Source: Flavobacteriales bacterium UBA5081 (GTDB lineage: Bacteria > Bacteroidota > Bacteroidia > Flavobacteriales_E > Vicingaceae). From it: 19,800 nucleotides of DNA. The position numbers and the translations under genes were made by a program. The stretch is from NCBI GenBank assembly GCA_002415785.1, contig DIAJ01000042.1, forward strand, positions 16,726 through 36,525. Direction: 5' to 3'. Shown in pieces: positions 15,006-19,800 of the stretch (its first letter is position 1; the number at the start of each line of letters is the position of its first letter). The notes under the pieces were generated by a model, which ran no database searches, was not told the origin of the DNA, and saw nothing but the letters and a program-made list of their open reading frames with translations.

Positions 15006-16259
15006 ATGTTTGCACTAGTTGATTGCAATAATTTTTACGCTTCTTGCGAACGATTATTTCAACCTCAATTACATGGGAAACCAATTGTAGTACTATCCAA
15101 CAATGATGGTTGTGTAATTGCACGTAGCAATGAAGCAAAAGCTGTGGGCATTCCAATGGGTGCCCCTGCCTTTCAGTACAAAACGTTATTTAAAGAAAAA
15201 GGTGTATATGTCTTTTCCGCCAACTTTCCACTATATGGCGACTTGTCAGACCGCGTAATGAAAATATTAGCGAACTATTGTCCGGAAATTGAAATATACA
15301 GCATAGACGAAGCTTTTTTAGACCTCAAATCTTTAAAGAACATAGAATTAAAAAGCTATTCTACTAAAATGCGTAAGAGCGTTTTAAAAGCAACAGAAAT
15401 CCCAATTAGTATTGGAATTGCCCCTACTAAAGCACTGGCAAAGGTGGCTAACCGCATTGCTAAGAAGTTTCCGAACGAAACACAAAGTGTTTATATTATT
15501 GACACAGATGAAAAAAGGACAAAAGCGCTTAAATGGTTAAAGGTCGAAGACATTTGGGGAATTGGCAGAAGGTTAAGTTTGCGATTAAAAGCTATTGGAG
15601 TCAATACTGCTTATGATTTTTGCGAATTAAATAGTCGCTGGGTACAGCAAAACTTAAGTATTGTAGGCTATCGACTTCAACGCGATTTACAAGGAAAAGT
15701 AAGCTTACAATTGGATAGTCCACAGTTAAAAAAGAACATTGCCGTTACTCGCTCATTTGAGAGAGACTACAAGTCTTATGAAGACATAAAGGAACGTATT
15801 GTAACTTTTGCCGTTACTTGCTCTGAAAGATTACGAAAACAAAAAAGCTGCTGTAATAGTTTAAGTGTTTTCATACGAAGCAACCGCCACAAAAGCACAT
15901 TACAATACAACAACCAAATCTCCATCGATTTGCCTTTTGCAACTAATTCGAGTATCGAACTGGCTAAGTTTGCCATTTTAGCTCTTAATCGAATTTACCG
16001 AAAAGGATATGACTACAAAAAAGCCGGAGTAATTGTTCATCGCTTTTGCCCGGAAGTCAATTTACAGCAAAAACTTTTTGACAATAGAGACAACAGACAC
16101 CTTCCTTTAATGAGCGTTATTGATGAACTAAATAAACACTACGGCCCTCAAAAAATAAAACTAGCTTCACAAGACCCAAAACGCCAATGGAAAATGAATC
16201 AACTAAAGTTATCTAAGGCATACACTACCAACTTATCAGAGATTATCACAACAAACTAA
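15006..16259 (+). CDS. umuC: UmuC-type Y-family DNA polymerase (Pol V catalytic subunit)
   Basis: A 417-aa Y-family polymerase that copies past DNA lesions with low fidelity when bound to UmuD'. Catalytic residues are intact: Asp6 in MFALVDCNNFYASCE and Asp101-Glu102 in SIDEAFLDL. The palm/finger segment SNNDGCVIARSNEAKAVGIPMG (31-52) and the helix-hairpin-helix region VEDIWGIGRRLSLRLKAIGV are present, then the little-finger domain. A clamp-binding motif QQKLF (354-358, pattern QxxLF) sits at the position equivalent to the known UmuC clamp motif, which supports a working enzyme. Length fits the UmuC subfamily better than DinB. It is translated right after umuD (3-nt spacer) and ends 27 nt from the convergent prmC stop. 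Confidence 0.96.
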   Translation: MFALVDCNNFYASCERLFQPQLHGKPIVVLSNNDGCVIARSNEAKAVGIPMGAPAFQYKTLFKEKGVYVFSANFPLYGDLSDRVMKILANYCPEIEIYSIDEAFLDLKSLKNIELKSYSTKMRKSVLKATEIPISIGIAPTKALAKVANRIAKKFPNETQSVYIIDTDEKRTKALKWLKVEDIWGIGRRLSLRLKAIGVNTAYDFCELNSRWVQQNLSIVGYRLQRDLQGKVSLQLDSPQLKKNIAVTRSFERDYKSYEDIKERIVTFAVTCSERLRKQKSCCNSLSVFIRSNRHKSTLQYNNQISIDLPFATNSSIELAKFAILALNRIYRKGYDYKKAGVIVHRFCPEVNLQQKLFDNRDNRHLPLMSVIDELNKHYGPQKIKLASQDPKRQWKMNQLKLSKAYTTNLSEIITTN

Positions 16260-16286
16260 AGCACTAAACAAGTAAACTTATAATGA

Positions 16287-17129
16287 TCACCCCAACCACC
16301 TTGCTTTTACCATGCGGTTTCTGCCGTATATATCTTCAATCAACTCAATCTGGTCGAAGGGTTTATTTTTGAATAGTTCAACCACCTCCAGACCAAGATC
16401 TTCGTGAATTTCCCAATAAAAGCGACCTCCTTTTTTAAGTAAATGTTCAACCTCATCTAGCATGCGCTTATAAAAAGTTAGCGGGTCGCCAAATGGTGTT
16501 AGTGCTATTATTGGCTCGTATTCTTTCACCCTCTTTTGCAAAGATTCAATTTCTTCTTCCAAAACATAAGGCGGATTACTAACCACCACATCAAAAGGTT
16601 CTTGAGGAAGCGACTTTAAGATATCCAACTCATAAAAATTGACTTTCACCTTATGTTTCTTAGCGTTTTTTTTCGCCACCTCTATTGCTTCTAGGGAGAC
16701 ATCGCAAGCATCAATTTGTCTATAATCTCGCTCCATGCCCAATGCTACAGGAATGCAACCACTGCCGGTTCCAATATCTAAAATTGAAATATCTAATTCT
16801 TTCTCATTTTCTAAAACCAACATCACTAATTCTTCAGTCTCTGCTCTGGGAATCAAAACATTTTCATCTACATAAAAAGGGAAACCCCAAAAAATAGTTT
16901 CTTTTAATACATAGTCTATTGGTTTTTGCTCTCGCAGCTGCTCCACCGCCTTTTCTACTTCACTTACTTTTAAAGCATCAACTTCACTTTCTGCTTTAAG
17001 CACACGATCGACACGGCTTAATTTAAAAAAGTGCTGAAGTAAAATACTCAAATGGTTCTCGGCTTCTCTCTCGTCAAAAACTTGAAGCAATTCACTTTTT
17101 AAATTTTGGACGTATTGTTTTAGTTTCAT
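16287..17129 (-). CDS. prmC: peptide chain release factor N5-glutamine methyltransferase
   Basis: A SAM-dependent methyltransferase (HemK/PrmC) that methylates the Gln of the GGQ motif in release factors RF1 and RF2, improving translation termination. It has 280 aa, the normal length. Residues 1-75 form the N-terminal helical bundle that recognises release factors. The IPRAETEELV segment (93-102) leads into the Rossmann-like domain with SAM motif LDIGTGSG (117-124), an acidic ACDVS motif (141-145), and the catalytic NPPY (185-188), which binds the substrate glutamine. The gene diverges from ribD with a 58-nt gap. I found no exact TAnnTTTG box for it in that gap. Confidence 0.95.
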   Translation of the reverse strand: MKLKQYVQNLKSELLQVFDEREAENHLSILLQHFFKLSRVDRVLKAESEVDALKVSEVEKAVEQLREQKPIDYVLKETIFWGFPFYVDENVLIPRAETEELVMLVLENEKELDISILDIGTGSGCIPVALGMERDYRQIDACDVSLEAIEVAKKNAKKHKVKVNFYELDILKSLPQEPFDVVVSNPPYVLEEEIESLQKRVKEYEPIIALTPFGDPLTFYKRMLDEVEHLLKKGGRFYWEIHEDLGLEVVELFKNKPFDQIELIEDIYGRNRMVKARWLG

Positions 17130-17174
17130 TGAATTCTTAGAGTCATTTCAGTCTGCCAATTTAGGATTTTATTC

Positions 17175-17182
17175 TACTTTTG
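17175..17182 (+). promoter_or_regulatory. ribD promoter -7 box, leaderless layout
   Basis: TACTTTTG is an exact TAnnTTTG match and ends 5 nt before the ribD ATG (17188), the same spacing as at dnaB. TCTG at 17152-17155, 19 nt upstream, is one mismatch from the TTTG -33 element. Transcription should begin at or beside the start codon. I see no room for, or sign of, an FMN riboswitch in the 58-nt gap. Confidence 0.55.
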
Positions 17183-17187
17183 ACAGC

Positions 17188-18237
17188 ATGAGTTTTTCCC
17201 ATGAAAAATACATGCAGCGAGCATTGTTTTTAGCTCAAAAAGGACGTTTTACGACCTCTCCAAATCCTAGAGTAGGTGCTGTAATTGTTCACAAAAATAA
17301 AATTATTGGAGAAGGATATCATCGACAATTTGGAGATGCACATGCTGAACCCAATGCCGTTGCTTCAGTAAAAAACAAAAGTTTACTAGCGGAATCTACT
17401 CTTTACGTTACACTTGAGCCTTGTTCTCACCATGGGAAAACGCCACCTTGCGTGGATTTGATTTTAAAACACAAAATTCCGGAAGTATACATTGCTTCTA
17501 AAGACCCTTTTGAAAAAGTGAACGGAAGTGGAATTGAAAAACTAAGAGAAGCAGGAGTAAATGTAAAAATTGGTCTTTTAGAAAAAGAAGCTCTTGAACT
17601 CAATAAGCGATTTTTTACTTTCCATCAAAAAAAACGGCCATATATTATCTTAAAATGGGCTGAAACTGCCGACGGTTTTATAGGAAGATTGCAAAGTGAC
17701 CCCAAGAAGGAGGAGAGCTGGATTACCTCTACTGAATCTAAGCAGTTAGTACATTTATGGAGAGCCGAAGAAGATGGGATCTTAGTGGGCAGTAATACAG
17801 CATTGGCTGATCATCCGCAATTAGATTGCAGAGAAGTATTCGGTAAAAACCCCCTTCGCATTCTCATCGATGAAAACTTAGACGTCCCCCATAGCTTTGC
17901 TATTTTTAATAAAAAAGCTCCCACTATTGTCTTTAATTCAATAAAAGATGAACAAAGTGAACACCTTCGCTTCATAAAATTGGACTTTAGCTCATCTGAA
18001 AAACTACTTCCTGAACTGTTAAATCACTTGCACCAACATCAAATCCAATCTTTAATTGTCGAAGGTGGAAGACAAACATTGCAGGCTTTTATAGATCAAG
18101 GGCTATGGGATGAGATACGACAATTTAAAGGTGAAAAGTGTTTCAAAAAAGGGATTCCAAGTCCCGACTTTGAAGCGAAACTAATCTACAGTGAAAACAT
18201 TAGCGGCGACGATTTAAAAACTTACACACAAGGATGA
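17188..18237 (+). CDS. ribD: bifunctional riboflavin biosynthesis deaminase/reductase
   Basis: A two-domain enzyme of riboflavin synthesis: it deaminates diaminohydroxyphosphoribosylaminopyrimidine, then reduces the ribose side chain with NADPH. The deaminase domain (about 5-145) carries the zinc site HAE (52-54) and PCSHHGKTPPC (Cys79, Cys88). The reductase domain (about 148-349) starts RPYIILKWAETADGFIG and includes WITSTES, ILVGSNTALADHPQL and the IVEGGRQTLQAF motif. At 349 aa it is near the usual length of about 350-370. The ATG fits the family N-terminus. The stop overlaps the next gene (ATGA), so it is translationally coupled to the transporter. Other rib genes are not in the window. 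Confidence 0.96.
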   Translation: MSFSHEKYMQRALFLAQKGRFTTSPNPRVGAVIVHKNKIIGEGYHRQFGDAHAEPNAVASVKNKSLLAESTLYVTLEPCSHHGKTPPCVDLILKHKIPEVYIASKDPFEKVNGSGIEKLREAGVNVKIGLLEKEALELNKRFFTFHQKKRPYIILKWAETADGFIGRLQSDPKKEESWITSTESKQLVHLWRAEEDGILVGSNTALADHPQLDCREVFGKNPLRILIDENLDVPHSFAIFNKKAPTIVFNSIKDEQSEHLRFIKLDFSSSEKLLPELLNHLHQHQIQSLIVEGGRQTLQAFIDQGLWDEIRQFKGEKCFKKGIPSPDFEAKLIYSENISGDDLKTYTQG

Positions 18238-19103
18238 TTTACTTACTGTTAAGCATATTGTGTTCCACCCTTATTTTTATCGTTTTCCGTACGTATAGTC
18301 GCTACAAAATCGACAACCACTCAGCTATTGTCGTCAATTATCTTACCGCAGGAGTTTTGGGTTTTATCATCAATGGAAAATCCATTTCTACCACTGAAAT
18401 TATTGAAGCTCCTTGGTTAATAAACGGTTTAATTTTAGGAACCTTATTTATTCTCATATTTAATGTAATGGCGCTTACAACCCAAAAGTTGGGCGCCTCG
18501 GTTTCTTCCATTGCTTCAAAAATGGCTTTGGTGATTCCCGTTATTTTTGCTGTAATTCATTATGGTGATGCGCTAAATTTTTTAAAAATTGGTGGAGTCA
18601 TTTTTGCCTTAGCGGGAATTTACCTTTCTACTGTAAAGCCTAAAAAAGTAAAGCAAGCAAAAGATAAGAGTCTTTATTTATTACCACTAGCGCTTTTTCT
18701 AGGCTCCGGTTTTTTAGATACCTTTATCAAGTATACACAAAACTACCATTTACGAGCCAACGGTGCCGATGATAAGGTTTTTACCTCAACTATTTTCCTC
18801 ACCGCTTTTAGTGTAGGCTTCATCTATGTTTTAATTAAAAAAAGAAGTACTTTTTTACAAACAAAAAATCTAATCGGTGGGTTCATTTTAGGCGTAATTA
18901 ACTATGGATCTATTTACTTCCTAATTCAAGCTTTGAGTTTAGAAAACTGGGAAAGTTCAGTAGTATTCCCCATTAACAATATGGGAATTGTTTTACTTAC
19001 CACTTTAAGCTCTATACTACTTTTTCGTGAAAAGCTCAGCAGAGTCAATAAAATTGGCGTTTTCGTTTCCTTAATCGCAATCTTATTCATTTCTCTTGCT
19101 TGA
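18234..19103 (+). CDS. DMT-superfamily (EamA-like) membrane transporter
   Basis: A 289-aa, very hydrophobic protein with about ten predicted membrane helices, typical in size and layout of drug/metabolite transporters with two EamA-like halves. It shows the usual features: a long second half beginning near LYLLPLALFLGSGFLDTFIKY, and the last helix pair with PINNMGIVLLTTLSSILLFREKLSRVNKIGVFVSLIAILFISLA, where FREKLS is the classic cytoplasmic loop of the family. The substrate is not evident. It sits between ribD (4-nt ATGA overlap) and yigZ (1-nt overlap), so co-translation is likely. A flavin-related substrate is tempting from context, but the evidence is weak. Confidence 0.85.
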   Translation: MIYLLLSILCSTLIFIVFRTYSRYKIDNHSAIVVNYLTAGVLGFIINGKSISTTEIIEAPWLINGLILGTLFILIFNVMALTTQKLGASVSSIASKMALVIPVIFAVIHYGDALNFLKIGGVIFALAGIYLSTVKPKKVKQAKDKSLYLLPLALFLGSGFLDTFIKYTQNYHLRANGADDKVFTSTIFLTAFSVGFIYVLIKKRSTFLQTKNLIGGFILGVINYGSIYFLIQALSLENWESSVVFPINNMGIVLLTTLSSILLFREKLSRVNKIGVFVSLIAILFISLA

Positions 19104-19693
19104 TGAACACATTTCAAACCATAGCTAATAAATCAGAAGGCCTTTATAAAGAAAAAGGCAGCAAGTTTATTGCCTATGCTTTTCCAATCAATAGTGTAGA
19201 AGAAAGCAGAGAAAAGCTAGCTGAAGTTGCTGAATTGCATCCCAAAGCTCGACATATATGTACTGCTTTATTAATTGGCCAAGGCGATGAGGAATACTAT
19301 TTAGCTAACGATGATGGTGAGCCTGCTAACTCTGCCGGCGCTCCAATTTTGGGGCAAATTCGCTCCTACGGCTTAACGAATGTTTTTGTGGCAGTAGTTC
19401 GCTATTTTGGAGGCACCAAATTGGGCATCGGCGGACTTATTCACGCCTACAAAACAGCTACAGCAGATGCTTTTGAAAACAATAAAATCATTACAGTTGA
19501 ACCTACTTTTAGCTTTGATTTTGAAGTTGGCTATGAAATGCTTGGCGAAATACTTTCCGTGATTGATAGAAACAATTTAAAAGCTGAACAGGAACACAAT
19601 AGTAAAACCGCAAGAATCCGAATTGTTTGCAAAGAAAATGAACTAGAAACAACTAAAGCGCTTTTTGGCAAATATGATTTAGAGTTTAGTTAA
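19103..19693 (+). CDS. yigZ: YigZ/IMPACT-family protein
   Basis: A 196-aa member of the YigZ/IMPACT (UPF0029) family, found in bacteria to humans. The eukaryotic member regulates the Gcn2 kinase; the bacterial role is not settled, with ribosome or nucleic-acid binding proposed. The family block is clear: SKFIAYAFPI (20-29), AELHPKARHICTALLIG, DDGEP (70-74), AGAPIL and VAVVRYFGGTKLGIGGL (96-112). A smaller C-terminal ferredoxin-like domain (about 135-196) follows. The start is the ATG at 19103-19105. A TTG one codon earlier is possible but unnecessary. The ATG shares one base with the TGA of the transporter gene (TGATG), so coupling is likely. Confidence 0.92.
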   Translation: MNTFQTIANKSEGLYKEKGSKFIAYAFPINSVEESREKLAEVAELHPKARHICTALLIGQGDEEYYLANDDGEPANSAGAPILGQIRSYGLTNVFVAVVRYFGGTKLGIGGLIHAYKTATADAFENNKIITVEPTFSFDFEVGYEMLGEILSVIDRNNLKAEQEHNSKTARIRIVCKENELETTKALFGKYDLEFS

Positions 19694-19705
19694 GCTAACT
19701 AGCTT
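19692..19705 (+). terminator. short palindrome at the yigZ stop, possible weak terminator
   Basis: AAGCTA (19692-19697), AC, then TAGCTT (19700-19705) is a perfect inverted repeat starting at the yigZ stop codon. The stem is short and AT-rich, and no proper T-run follows, so intrinsic termination is only a possibility. From 19706 to 19762 I see no other structure. Confidence 0.25.
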
Positions 19706-19762
19706 TGATTGCCTACAATGAGTATCCGTTTATTCACCTAAGTTGAATAGTAAATAATTAAA

Positions 19763-19800
19763 CTATTTTGTTTTAAGCACCTTGTCTTTACTTTTTTCCA
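19763..19800 (-). CDS. possible 3' end of a minus-strand gene cut by the window edge
   Basis: A minus-strand frame is open from the window edge to a TAG stop at 19763-19765 and would encode the Lys-rich tail EKSKDKVLKTK. Another minus-strand frame is also open past this point, so the assignment is not secure. If real, this gene converges with yigZ. Confidence 0.25.
   Translation of the reverse strand, partial: EKSKDKVLKTK

Noticed and set aside
14601..16259. umuDC as a sign of a plasmid, phage or integrated element
   Set aside because: No integrase, attachment repeats, transposase or composition change is seen, and the flanks are ordinary core genes.
17130..17187. FMN riboswitch before ribD
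   Set aside because: The gap is only 58 nt, the promoter box ends 5 nt from the ATG, and no conserved riboswitch segments are present.
19100..19102. TTG start for yigZ one codon upstream
   Set aside because: The adjacent ATG at 19103 fits equally well and forms the common TGATG coupling junction.

Overview
This window is a chromosomal, housekeeping-rich stretch from a Bacteroidota, most likely a marine-type Flavobacteriia or Cryomorphaceae-like lineage. The evidence is low GC, promoters of the Bacteroidota type (TTG, 19 nt, TAnnTTTG), a surface-lipoprotein style signal (C-RGDQDED), a Bacteroidota-type putative porin, and a secreted protein family that I know only from Bacteroidota. I see no mobile elements, CRISPR arrays, tRNA or rRNA genes, or pseudogenes.

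Layout. (1) 112-6219, minus strand: a tightly packed four-gene operon. In transcription order it holds a 1008-aa coiled-coil/AAA-like ATPase with a degenerate P-loop, an MscS-type channel with a signal peptide and a long charged N-terminal region, a second, shorter MscS-type channel, and a CorA-type divalent cation channel. Spacers are 1 nt and 1 nt, followed by a 47-nt overlap. This is the most unusual unit in the window: three membrane ion channels co-translated with one large cytoplasmic ATPase of unknown job. (2) 6324-8200: ispE (minus) diverges from accA (plus). (3) 8204-9496, minus: a surface-type lipoprotein with an Ig-like and a probable beta-propeller region, convergent with accA. (4) 9711-12563, plus: dnaB, then a secreted protein often labelled 'asparagine synthetase B' in databases. 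This meets an outer-membrane porin gene (12560-14377, minus) tail to tail, with overlapping stop codons. (5) 14601-16259, plus: umuD-umuC, an SOS mutagenesis (Pol V type) operon with candidate operator repeats upstream. (6) 16287-19693: prmC (minus) diverges from a translationally coupled ribD, DMT-transporter, yigZ operon (plus).

Working together. UmuD' and UmuC make a translesion polymerase, and UmuC keeps a clamp-binding QxxLF motif. DnaB is the replicative helicase, and here it ends in an SSB-like acidic tip (DEDDVPF). IspE (isoprenoids), AccA (fatty acids), RibD (flavins) and PrmC (release factor methylation) are core metabolism or translation. Three genes (ispE, dnaB, ribD) have a TAnnTTTG box ending 4-5 nt before the ATG, which predicts leaderless mRNAs. 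Both window ends may carry the tails of neighbouring genes, but these are too short to identify.
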